A stretch of DNA of 64,000 nucleotides from Planctomycetota bacterium. Its GTDB lineage: Bacteria; Planctomycetota; UBA11346. A model generated the notes under the pieces. The model was not told the origin of the DNA. It saw only the letters and a program-made list of their open reading frames with translations, and did no database searches. Shown here in pieces: positions 17,217 to 25,600 of the stretch. Numbering within the stretch: the first letter of the stretch is position 1; every line of letters starts with the position of its first letter. The translations under genes and the position numbers were made by a program. The DNA is taken from NCBI GenBank assembly GCA_013816485.1, contig JACDEI010000001.1, positions 124,001-188,000 on the forward strand. The letters run 5' to 3'.

Positions 17217-18458
17217 ATGCGCTGTTTCTCACTCTTCATCGCGATGCTGATCGGCACCGCGAGCCCACTCACCGCTGCGACCGTCCAGGCAGTGCCTGCC
17301 GATGCCTTCGTCGACAGCATTGGCGTCAACATCCACGCCCATTACCAAGGCACGGTCTACGACCACGACGTGAATCTGAAGGCAGCGCTGGTCAAACTCG
17401 GTGTACGCCATGTGCGCGACGGGTTGGTGGATTCCCAGTGGCCAACCTATTTTGCGCGCTTGAACGACCTTGGACGTGCAGGCATCAAGGCGACGCTGAT
17501 CACCGGGGTGCCGGTGGACCGCGTGCTGCCGGTAGCGGGGCAACTCAGGGATGCCATTGAGGCATTTGAAGGGCCGAACGAGGTCAATCTCAACAATTGG
17601 ACGCCCGAACGCGCGGCCCAGTACCAGAAAGATTTGTGGACCACAGTGCGCGCCGACGCCACCTGGGCGCAGCAGCCAATCCTGTGCCTGTCGGTCACCG
17701 ATTACGCCTACGGTGCCAAGTTGGGCGACCTGAGTGCGTACTGTGATTTCGGCAACATCCATCCGTATGCCGGTGGCTGGGAGCCGGAAAATCGCCACGA
17801 CTGGATGAAGGCGGATCTTCCAACCGCATTCACCGGAGCACGTGCATTCAGCGGCACCAAGCCGCTCATGATCACCGAGATCGGATACACCACACACTTG
17901 GCAAAATCCGGGCACGTCGCGGTGACGCCAGAAGTTGCTGGCATCTATCTGCCACGCGTGCTGCTGACGACCTTCGCCCATCAGGTTCGGCGGACCTTCC
18001 TTTACGAATTGTTCGATCTGCACGGCAATCCTCAGGAGCCCGAAGACAACTTCGGACTGGTGGGCAAGGATGGCGTCACCTTCAAACCCGCAGGTACCGC
18101 CATGGCGAATCTGATTCGCGTCCTGGCCGATCCTGGTCCGGCGTTTACTCCCGGCACGTTGGATATCACCCTCAGTGAAACCGGCGCACGCAGCACGCTG
18201 TTCCAGAAACGTGACGGCACACATGTGCTGGCGCTGTGGCTGCCCACCAACATGTGGGATCAGTCCCGACCGTATGGCCAGAAACAGGTGGAGGATCCCG
18301 CTGACAAGCCGTGCACCATCACCTTCGCCAAGGCACCGAAACGCTTGACGGTTATCAGCGGTCTTGACACCACCCTCAAGGAAACCGACGCGCCTGCGAC
18401 GCTTCCGCTCGCGCTGACCATCAGCGAACGAGTGACCCTCGTGCGCATCACGCACTGA
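17217..18458 (+). CDS. Secreted glycoside-hydrolase-like TIM-barrel protein (clan GH-A type)
   Basis: A 413-residue protein with a signal peptide (MRCFSLFIAMLIGTASPLTA). Clan GH-A features are visible: EGPNEVN, whose NE pair gives the acid/base Glu (about residue 122), and MITEIGYTT, whose Glu (about 221) would be the nucleophile about 100 residues later; an HPY motif (NIHPYAGG) lies between. A beta-sandwich-like C-terminal part follows. It probably acts on extracellular polysaccharide. It lies 134 bp after the ECF-propeller gene and may share its transcript. The family within the clan cannot be named by eye. Confidence 0.75.
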   Translation: MRCFSLFIAMLIGTASPLTAATVQAVPADAFVDSIGVNIHAHYQGTVYDHDVNLKAALVKLGVRHVRDGLVDSQWPTYFARLNDLGRAGIKATLITGVPVDRVLPVAGQLRDAIEAFEGPNEVNLNNWTPERAAQYQKDLWTTVRADATWAQQPILCLSVTDYAYGAKLGDLSAYCDFGNIHPYAGGWEPENRHDWMKADLPTAFTGARAFSGTKPLMITEIGYTTHLAKSGHVAVTPEVAGIYLPRVLLTTFAHQVRRTFLYELFDLHGNPQEPEDNFGLVGKDGVTFKPAGTAMANLIRVLADPGPAFTPGTLDITLSETGARSTLFQKRDGTHVLALWLPTNMWDQSRPYGQKQVEDPADKPCTITFAKAPKRLTVISGLDTTLKETDAPATLPLALTISERVTLVRITH

Positions 18459-18468
18459 CTGCGCGCAG

Positions 18469-18654
18469 GTCGAACTGGTTTCGGAGTGGCTGCAAAACCG
18501 TCTGCGTAGCGAGCCCGGCATTCGTCGAGCGAGGCAAGGTACAAGCGGCCCTTGGGGCCTCGACCGCCGGGTGCTGGCCCACAGCGTCGACGATGCACTT
18601 CAGCGCTCGGGCATGCGTGACGAACTGGCGCGCCTGGGTGTTCCACCTGCATAA
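18469..18654 (+). pseudogene. Remnant of an unidentified coding sequence
   Basis: Sixty-one codons with coding-like composition and no start: VELVSEWLQNRLRSEP, then RRVLAHSVDDALQRSGMRDE and LARLGVPPA, ending in TAA. An upstream stop in the same frame and the lack of ATG or GTG suggest the 3' end of a lost gene. No family is recognised. Confidence 0.3.
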
Positions 18655-18664
18655 TGCAATCAGG
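18646..18664. promoter_or_regulatory. TGCA-N3-TGCA dyad, putative enhancer site
   Basis: CCTGCA-TAA-TGCAATCAGG, 66 bp upstream of the sigma54-like promoter at 18730. The right half (ATGCAATCAG) is shared with the dyad at 36851. Confidence 0.45.
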
Positions 18665-18729
18665 CCATGGGCGGCGGATGGTGTTTTGCACCCTCGGTCG
18701 GCAGGAGTGCTCACACCTGGCGTTCGCGC

Positions 18730-18746
18730 TTGGCATCAGCGATGCT
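18730..18746 (+). promoter_or_regulatory. sigma54-like promoter
   Basis: TTGGCATC-N4-ATGCT with 12-bp GG/GC spacing. The predicted start is near 18757, 96 nt before the AI-2E-family gene. Confidence 0.55.
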
Positions 18747-18852
18747 AGCTCGTTCCAGTTATGCCCGCCGCCGAATCGCTGCCTGTTCCTAAACGGCCGA
18801 CAGCCATCGAGGCCGTTGCAGTCGCCTACGCGGCGTGCGGGAATGATGCGTT

Positions 18853-20697
18853 GTGGCCATAAAGATTAACGGGAGCGAGGCGGTGCTGCTGCGCATCTAC
18901 ACGGTCATCATGATCGTGGCAGTGCTGTGTGCGCTGGCGGTGGCGCAGCACATATTCGTCCCGTTGGCGTTGGCGTCGCTGCTGACGTTCGTTCTGGCGC
19001 CGCTGGTGACGCGGCTCGAACGGGTGACCGGCCGCATCGCTTCGGTGGTGCTGGTCATCGTCTCGGTGACCGCGATGGTCCTGCTGGTGGGCTATGTGCT
19101 CTCGCAGCAACTGGTCGATCTGGCGACCAAGCTGCCGGATTACCACCACGCGATCCAACGCAAGGTGACGACCTTTCAGGAGTCCACCGGCGGCCAGTAC
19201 GACCGGCTCTCACGTGCAATCGAAGCCGTGCGTCAGGATCTGCCCGGCGCCAACCGGCTGCCACCGGTGGTCGATGGGCGGGCGGATGGGGCGGGACCGG
19301 TGACGGTGGTGGTCGACAACAGCAACGCCGGTGGCGATGTGCAGAGCGTGATCGGCCTGATCCTCGGTGGCTTCGGGCTCGCCGCGCTCGTGCTGCTGTT
19401 GACGGTCTTCATGTTGCTCTACCGCGAGGACATCCGCGGGCGCATCCTGCGCCTGGTGGGAAACGGGCGCATCAGCCAGACCACCAACGCCATGACCGAG
19501 ACCGGGACGCGGGTCTTCCGCTACCTGTTGATGCAACTGTGTCTGAACTGCGGCTTCGGTCTCGCCGTGGCCATTGGCCTGTATGCCATCGGGGTGCCCA
19601 ATCCCGCCTTGTGGGGCGCCCTCGCTGCCACGCTGCGTTTCATCCCGTATGTCGGCCCATGGATCGCCGCAGGTTTTCCCATCCTCATCGCCCTGGCGGT
19701 TTCCGATGGCTGGACGACCGTCCTGCTGACCGTCGGGCTCTTCGTCACGCTCGAATTGATCACCAACAATGTGTTGGAACCGTGGCTCTACCGCACCAGC
19801 ACCGGCGTGTCGTCCATCGCGCTGATCTTCGCCTCGGTCTTCTGGGCGTGGTTGTGGGGACCGATCGGGCTCATTCTCGCGACGCCCATGACCGTGTGCT
19901 TGGTGGTGATCGGACGTCACATCCCGCGCCTGAGTTTCCTCAGCGTGCTGCTGAGCGATGAGGATCCACTGCTGCCGCACCAGGAGTTCTACCACCGCCT
20001 GCTGCGTGCGGACCTCACCGAGGCGGTGGTCATGGCCGATCGCTGGCGCAAGGAACGGTCACTGCTGTCGTTGTATGAGGAGATCTACCTCCCGGTGCTG
20101 CTGACCGCGGAGTCGGATCACGGCATGGCGGAACTCGATCACGAACGGCGTGCGGCTTTGCATCAAGGCGTGCGTGATCTGCTCGATGATCAGGCACTCC
20201 GCAGCGCGGCCTCCGCGCCCGCGCAAGCGCAAGGAAGCGGAGAGGGAGGTGAGGAGGCGGATCACCGTGCGCGGGCCAACGTGCTCTGCCTGCCGGTGCG
20301 GGCCATGCGCGATGAGTTGGCGGCAGTTATGCTCTCACAGGCACTCGACGAAGCGGGAAACGACGCGCGTGACCTGTCCGCGAGCCTGACGACCAGCGAA
20401 CTCGTGGAGGGTGCCGCCCTGGCGCAGCCGGCGCTGATCTGCGTGACGGTGGTCCTGCCATCCGCCGGGGTGCAAGCGCGCACGCTGTGCACACGGTTGC
20501 GCGCGCGCCTGCCGACAGTGCCGCTGATCGTCTGTTTCATCGGGCACGGCAGCGACAACACCGACCTCCAGCGCTCGTTCGCCGGATTGTCCGACGTCAC
20601 CGTCGCGACCACCCTGACCCAGGCGGTGCACGCGGTCACCGGGCTGCTTCAACCGGTGGCGAGCGATAGCGATCCCGGCACTTTAGCAGCGTCTTAA
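18853..20697 (+). CDS. AI-2E family transporter-like membrane protein with C-terminal cytoplasmic domain
   Basis: A 614-residue protein. Residues about 1-360 show the AI-2E/PerM layout: paired N-terminal helices (FVPLALASLLTFVLAPLVTR), an amphipathic region, then helices including RFIPYVGPWIAAGFPILIAL and the family phrase LEPWLYRTSTGVSSIALI. The C-terminal part, about 470-605 (ANVLCLPVRAMRDELAAVML), has a Rossmann-like, B12-binding-domain-like alternation often attached to this family; the cobalamin His motif is absent. Substrate unknown. The start is GTG at 18853; a GTG at 18883 has a better purine-rich upstream stretch (GGGAGCGAGG) and is an alternative. Confidence 0.82.
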   Translation: MAIKINGSEAVLLRIYTVIMIVAVLCALAVAQHIFVPLALASLLTFVLAPLVTRLERVTGRIASVVLVIVSVTAMVLLVGYVLSQQLVDLATKLPDYHHAIQRKVTTFQESTGGQYDRLSRAIEAVRQDLPGANRLPPVVDGRADGAGPVTVVVDNSNAGGDVQSVIGLILGGFGLAALVLLLTVFMLLYREDIRGRILRLVGNGRISQTTNAMTETGTRVFRYLLMQLCLNCGFGLAVAIGLYAIGVPNPALWGALAATLRFIPYVGPWIAAGFPILIALAVSDGWTTVLLTVGLFVTLELITNNVLEPWLYRTSTGVSSIALIFASVFWAWLWGPIGLILATPMTVCLVVIGRHIPRLSFLSVLLSDEDPLLPHQEFYHRLLRADLTEAVVMADRWRKERSLLSLYEEIYLPVLLTAESDHGMAELDHERRAALHQGVRDLLDDQALRSAASAPAQAQGSGEGGEEADHRARANVLCLPVRAMRDELAAVMLSQALDEAGNDARDLSASLTTSELVEGAALAQPALICVTVVLPSAGVQARTLCTRLRARLPTVPLIVCFIGHGSDNTDLQRSFAGLSDVTVATTLTQAVHAVTGLLQPVASDSDPGTLAAS

Positions 20698-20702
20698 GCA
20701 GC

Positions 20703-20870
20703 TGTCTGGAAAGACCGAAACGCACATGGAGGACCGGAGAACCGGAGAGAAACAAGAAACGAAGTGTCGGTGAACATCCCAGTTCCCCAGCCCTGTCTTT
20801 CTCCGGTCCTTCGGTCCTCCATGTGCGTTTCTGCCTTTCCAGCGGTCTCATGGCAGGGCCGTGCCAGCAG
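20703..20870. repeat. Dispersed hairpin repeat, family B copy 1
   Basis: Arms at about 20717-20751 and 20797-20830 are near-perfect inverse copies, built on ACATGGAGGACCGGAGAA and its complement. The loop holds AAACGAAGTGTCGGTGAAC, which is identical in the second copy at 63241-63405. The element begins 6 bp after the stop of the AI-2E gene. Confidence 0.85.
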
Positions 20871-20910
20871 GCGCAGCCGACCAGCGCCGACGCTTAGCCA
20901 ACCAGGCACG

Positions 20911-20952
20911 ACAACACCACCCAGGAGACCTTCGTCCCCTGGGTGGCGTTGT
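20911..20952. terminator. Bidirectional terminator-like hairpin
   Basis: ACAACACCACCCAGG pairs with CCTGGGTGGCGTTGT around a 12-nt loop (one mismatch). It lies between the converging AI-2E and BON genes. Confidence 0.55.
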
Positions 20953-20973
20953 CGCATGACCGAACTAGCGGTG

Positions 20974-21435
20974 TCAGCGTGAAGCGATCTCGAGCTTGTT
21001 GACCACCGTGTGGACTTCGGGCACCTTCTCGGCCACCGCCACGATGGCGGTGCGTTCAGATTCCGATGCCACCGGACCACGCAACGTGACCACGCCGTCC
21101 TTGGCGATGATCTTCACGTTCTGGGCGTTGATCGACAGGCCCTTATTCGCCACCACCGCCTTGCGCACCGCCTGCGTGATAGCGAGATCCTGCTCGCTCA
21201 TCCCCTGGTCTAGCGGTGTGAGGGTGGTGCCATCGTCACGGGTATTACGCCCGCTGTTGTCTGCTGGCACCCGTTGAGCATCGCTGGTGGTGGTCGTGGA
21301 CGTCCGGTCGCCAGGCGTCACCTCCGATGTGGGGGTGGTCTTGGACGGTGGCGGTGCCATCTTTTTGGAATCCTCGTTACAGGCGGCGAACCCCAGGGCC
21401 GCGATGGCGGTCGCGGAAATCAGGATGATGCGCAT
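20974..21435 (-). CDS. BON-domain lipoprotein
   Basis: A 153-residue protein. The signal ends in a lipobox (ALGFAAC, Cys19). A Ser/Thr/Pro-rich linker is followed by a BON domain (about 80-150: ITQAVRKAVVANKGLSINAQ, IIAKDGVVTLRGPVASESER, VPEVHTVVNKLEI). BON domains bind phospholipid or envelope surfaces, and OsmY-like members respond to osmotic stress. It lies 24 bp after the glycine-zipper gene and is likely cotranscribed from the promoter at 22409. A second BON lipoprotein is at 41463. Confidence 0.85.
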   Translation of the reverse strand: MRIILISATAIAALGFAACNEDSKKMAPPPSKTTPTSEVTPGDRTSTTTTSDAQRVPADNSGRNTRDDGTTLTPLDQGMSEQDLAITQAVRKAVVANKGLSINAQNVKIIAKDGVVTLRGPVASESERTAIVAVAEKVPEVHTVVNKLEIASR

Positions 21436-21459
21436 GGATGACCTCGTTGGTTGGGGGTT

Positions 21460-22056
21460 TCAGTAGGTGCCGCGCGCACGGTCGGTACGTGCCGCCGTGT
21501 TCTTTTCGCCCGTGCTTTTGTCACCGACCGTGGACTTGACGTCGGCACTGGCTTCGCCGGACGAGCCAATGTCTTCCGCTTCACAGTCCTTGAAGATGCG
21601 CTTCGCCTTGCTCGACCATTCCGAATCGTCGGCATGGACCGAGATCAGCACGCGCCCTTCACGGATCTTGCCTTCGTAGCGTTTGGCTTCGTATTCCGGC
21701 ATGCCCATGCCGATCAAGCCGCCGGTCAGACCGCCGACCGCGGCCCCGACCGCCGCACCGCCGAGCGCGGCCATGATCGGACCGGCTGCGACGAAGGGGC
21801 CGATGCCCGGGATCGCCAGCGCGCCGATGCCCACCATCCATCCGAGCGCACCGCCGAGGACGCCGCCGGTGGCACCGCCGGTGGCTGCGCCCTCGGGGGC
21901 CTTGGTATGTTTCTCATGGGCGAAATCCCGTGTGCTGGTGCGATCAGGGAACAGCACCGAGATGTCGTCGAGGCGGAAACCCTCGCGCTTCAGCGCTTCG
22001 ACGATGGTGTTGGCGTGGAGATCGGAATTGGCGAGGCAGTAGACAGAGGTAGCCAT
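21460..22056 (-). CDS. Glycine-zipper protein, general-stress-protein-17M-like
   Basis: A 198-residue protein. The N-terminal 45 residues (MATSVYCLANSDLHANTIVE, REGFRLDDISVLFPD) match the start of YflT/GS17M-like proteins. A Gly/Ala-rich membrane-inserting zipper follows (GGATGGVLGGALGWMVGIGA), then a soluble part with RVLISVHADDSEWSSKAKRI. A paralogue with the same order lies at 61691. GGAG lies 7 nt before the ATG. Such proteins are usually stress-induced; the mechanism is unknown. Confidence 0.8.
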   Translation of the reverse strand: MATSVYCLANSDLHANTIVEALKREGFRLDDISVLFPDRTSTRDFAHEKHTKAPEGAATGGATGGVLGGALGWMVGIGALAIPGIGPFVAAGPIMAALGGAAVGAAVGGLTGGLIGMGMPEYEAKRYEGKIREGRVLISVHADDSEWSSKAKRIFKDCEAEDIGSSGEASADVKSTVGDKSTGEKNTAARTDRARGTY

Positions 22057-22408
22057 GGGATACTCCTAGAGTGTGGTTGGCCCCGGCCGTTATGGCCAGG
22101 GAGCGCGAGAGGCTCGTCGCTGATCCTTCTGATCACATTCCGTGCCGAACACGACCGTCATTGGATTCGGAGCACAAACCGCGTTGCCATCACGGGTTGA
22201 TACAATGCATCCGGATCGGTCGCCGGATGAGCACGTGCTTCTCATGCACTCGGCAGGATTGGCGACCAGCAAAGGGAGGAAAATGCACACCGTCAGGCCA
22301 CCACATCGATGCCGATCAGGCTGTCCCGACGGATGAGTGAGGACAACGGATGAGTGAGGAGGCATCGGCGTGGCGGTTGGTGCATGACTCGGCCATGACT
22401 CGGCACAG

Positions 22409-22425
22409 CGCAACTCGCATGCCAG
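22409..22425 (-). promoter_or_regulatory. sigma54-like promoter
   Basis: On the minus strand CTGGCATG-N4-TTGCG, with 12-bp GG/GC spacing and a consensus TTGC at -12. The predicted start is near 22398. The nearest gene downstream is the glycine-zipper gene (ATG 22056). Confidence 0.5.
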
Positions 22426-22490
22426 GAATCCATCCGGCATACTCGTCAAGTGCAGATTTGTTTTGTGATTGGCGCACCCGAGGAGCCTAC

Positions 22491-22508
22491 CCACTGCAAA
22501 GTGCAGGA
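22491..22508. promoter_or_regulatory. TGCA-N3-TGCA dyad, putative enhancer site
   Basis: CACTGCA-AAG-TGCAGGAGC, about 68 bp upstream of the minus-strand promoter at 22409-22425. The core TGCAAAGTGCAGG also occurs, reversed, at 57667. Confidence 0.45.
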
Positions 22509-22536
22509 GCACGAAACCCCTGGTTTTACCCATTCA

Positions 22537-22552
22537 TTGCAAGTTGCAGGGG
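22537..22552. promoter_or_regulatory. TGCA-N3-TGCA dyad, putative enhancer site
   Basis: TTGCA-AGT-TGCAGGGG, 42 bp centre to centre from the dyad at 22491, so the two lie roughly on one face of the helix (about four turns apart). Confidence 0.45.
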
Positions 22553-22639
22553 TGATTAGCTCCCGTCTGTCCCGACGCCCGACTGCCAGTTGACCCTCGT
22601 CGGAAAAACCTATTCCAATGAACTAGCTAGAGGTCGCCA

Positions 22640-25600
22640 ATGCCCAAGAACACCCGCACCGCGTTGTCGACCTCTAAGCCCAAAGAGACCACGCCGGCGA
22701 CCGGGAGCGGCTCGAGCGACAAGCGACGGATGTTGCAGGCGCTGCTTTCCCTGCGCAGCGGTGATTTCTCGATCCAGCTCAACGACGAAGTCGGTGGTGT
22801 CGATGGCCGCATCGCCGAGGCCTTCAATGATATCGTCGATCTCAATCGCAACATGGCGCAGGAGCTGGATCGCCTCAGTCGCGTGGTCGGCAAGGAAGGG
22901 CGGCTGTCCCAGCGGGCGACCGTCGGCTCGCTCAAGGGCGCGTGGGCCGACAGCATGCATTCGGTCAATGAACTGATCGAAGACCTCGTGCATCCGACCT
23001 CCGAGACCGCCCGCGTGATCGGCGCGGTGGCCAAGGGTGATCTCTCGCAGTCGATGGCACTCGACGTGGAAGGTCGTGTGCTGCACGGTGAATTCAAACG
23101 CACCGCAGTGACGGTAAATACCATGGTGGACCAGCTCGCCTCGTTCGCCTCGGAAGTGACGCGCGTGGCGCGTGAAGTGGGTACCGAAGGCAATCTCGGT
23201 GGTCAGGCGCGCGTGAAAGGTGTGGCCGGCACGTGGAAGGACCTGACTGACAACGTCAACCTGATGGCGTCGAACCTGACGTCGCAGGTGCGCAACATCG
23301 CCACCGTAACCACCGCCGTCGCCAACGGCGACCTGACCAAGAAGATCACGGTGGACGTGAAGGGCGAAATCCTCGAACTGAAGAACACCGTCAACACCAT
23401 GGTGGATCAGTTGTCGTCGTTCGCCTCGGAAGTGACACGTGTGGCACGTGAAGTCGGCACCGAAGGCAACCTGGGTGGACAGGCCAACGTGCGCGGCGTC
23501 GCCGGCACGTGGAAGGACCTCACCGACAACGTCAACTCCATGGCCGGCAACCTCACCGGCCAGGTGCGCAACATCGCGGACGTGACCAAGGCGGTGGCCG
23601 CCGGCGACCTGTCGAAGAAGATCACCGTGGACGTGAAGGGCGAGATCCTCGAACTGAAGAACACCATCAACACCATGGTGGACCAGCTCAACTCGTTCGC
23701 CTCGGAAGTGACGCGCGTGGCGCGTGAAGTCGGTACCGAAGGCAAGCTCGGTGGTCAGGCGGAAGTGATGGGCGTATCGGGCACCTGGAAGGGTTTGACC
23801 GACAATGTGAACTCGATGGCGTCGAACCTGACCTCGCAGGTGCGCAACATCGCGGACGTAACCAAGGCGGTCGCCAACGGCGACCTGTCGAAGAAGATCA
23901 CCGTGACGGTGCAGGGCGAGATTCTCGAACTGAAGAACACCGTGAACACCATGGTGGACCAGCTCTCGTCCTTCGCGTCGGAAGTGACGCGCGTGGCGCG
24001 TGAAGTCGGTACCGAAGGTAAGCTCGGTGGTCAGGCCGATGTGCGTGGTGTGGCCGGTACGTGGAAGGACCTCACCGACAACGTGAACTCGATGGCCTCG
24101 AACCTGACGTCGCAGGTGCGCAACATCGCGGACGTGACCAAGGCGGTGGCCGCTGGCGACCTGTCCAAGACCATCACCGTGACCGTGCAGGGCGAGATCC
24201 TCGAACTGAAGAACACCGTGAACACCATGGTGGACCAGTTGTCGTCGTTCGCGTCGGAAGTAACGCGCGTGGCGCGTGAGGTCGGCACCGAAGGCAATCT
24301 GGGTGGTCAGGCCAACGTGCGCGGCGTCGCCGGCACGTGGAAGGACCTGACCGACAACGTCAACTCGATGGCCGGTAATTTGACCGGTCAGGTGCGCAAC
24401 ATCGCGGACGTGACCAAGGCGGTCGCCGCCGGTGACCTGACGCGCAAGATCACCGTGGACGTGAAGGGCGAGATCCTCGAACTCAAAGACACCATCAACA
24501 CTATGGTGGACCAGCTCAACTCGTTCGCCTCGGAGGTGACGCGTGTGGCACGTGAAGTCGGTACCGAAGGCAAGCTCGGCGGCCAGGCCGAGGTGAAGGG
24601 CGTCGCGGGGACCTGGAAGGACCTGACCGACAACGTGAACTCAATGGCTGGCAATCTGACCTCACAGGTGCGCAACATCGCCGAGGTCGCCACCGCCATC
24701 GCCACCGGTGACCTGTCGAAGAAGATCACCGTGGACGTGAAGGGTGAGATCCTGCAGCTCAAGGACACCATCAACACCATGGTGGACCAACTGCGGTCCT
24801 TTGCGTCGGAAGTGACGCGCGTGGCGCGCGAGGTGGGTACCGAAGGCCGTCTGGGTGGTCAGGCGGACGTGCAGGGTGTGGCCGGCACGTGGAAGGACCT
24901 GACCGACAACGTGAACTTCATGGCCGGCAACCTGACCGGTCAGGTGCGCAACATCGCGGACGTGACCAAGGCAGTGGCCGCGGGCGACCTGTCGAAGAAG
25001 ATCACCGTGGACGTGAAGGGTGAGATCCTCGAGCTGAAGAACACCATCAACACCATGGTGGACCAGCTCAACTCCTTCGCCTCGGAAGTGACGCGCGTGG
25101 CGCGTGAAGTGGGTACGGAAGGCAAGCTCGGCGGCCAAGCCGAGGTGCGTGGTGTGTCGGGTACGTGGAAGGATCTGACCGAAAACGTGAACTTCATGGC
25201 CGGCAACCTGACCAGTCAGGTGCGCGGTATCGCCAAGGTGGTGACCGCGGTCGCCAACGGCGACCTCAAGCGCAAGCTGACGGTGGAGGCCAAGGGCGAG
25301 ATCGCCGAGCTGGCAGACACCATCAACAATATGACCGACACCCTGGCGATCTTCGCCGACCAGGTGACCGACATGGCGCGCGAGGTGGGCGTCGAAGGCA
25401 AGCTCGGTGGTCAGGCGTCGGTGCCGGGCGCGGCCGGTACCTGGAAGGACCTCACCGACAACGTCAATCAGCTCGCGGCGAACCTCACCACCCAGGTGCG
25501 CGCCATCGCCGACGTGGCGACTGCGGTGACCAAGGGCGACCTTACCCGTTCGATCGCGGTCGCGGCGCAGGGCGAGGTGGCGGCGCTGAAAGACAACATC

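Larger units (their letters stand above)
22057..22639. other. Regulatory intergenic region, possible long leader or small RNA on the minus strand
   Basis: No convincing gene. It holds a sigma54-like minus-strand promoter at 22409-22425 and two enhancer-like dyads (22491, 22537). The predicted start at 22398 leaves about 340 nt before the ATG at 22056, room for a long 5' leader or a separate small RNA. No sigma54-like site faces the poly-HAMP kinase on the plus strand. Confidence 0.4.

Noticed and set aside
22090..22533. 147-residue frame on the minus strand upstream of the glycine-zipper gene
   Set aside because: Cys/Ser/Arg-rich without family traits, and it runs across the sigma54-like promoter and one enhancer dyad.
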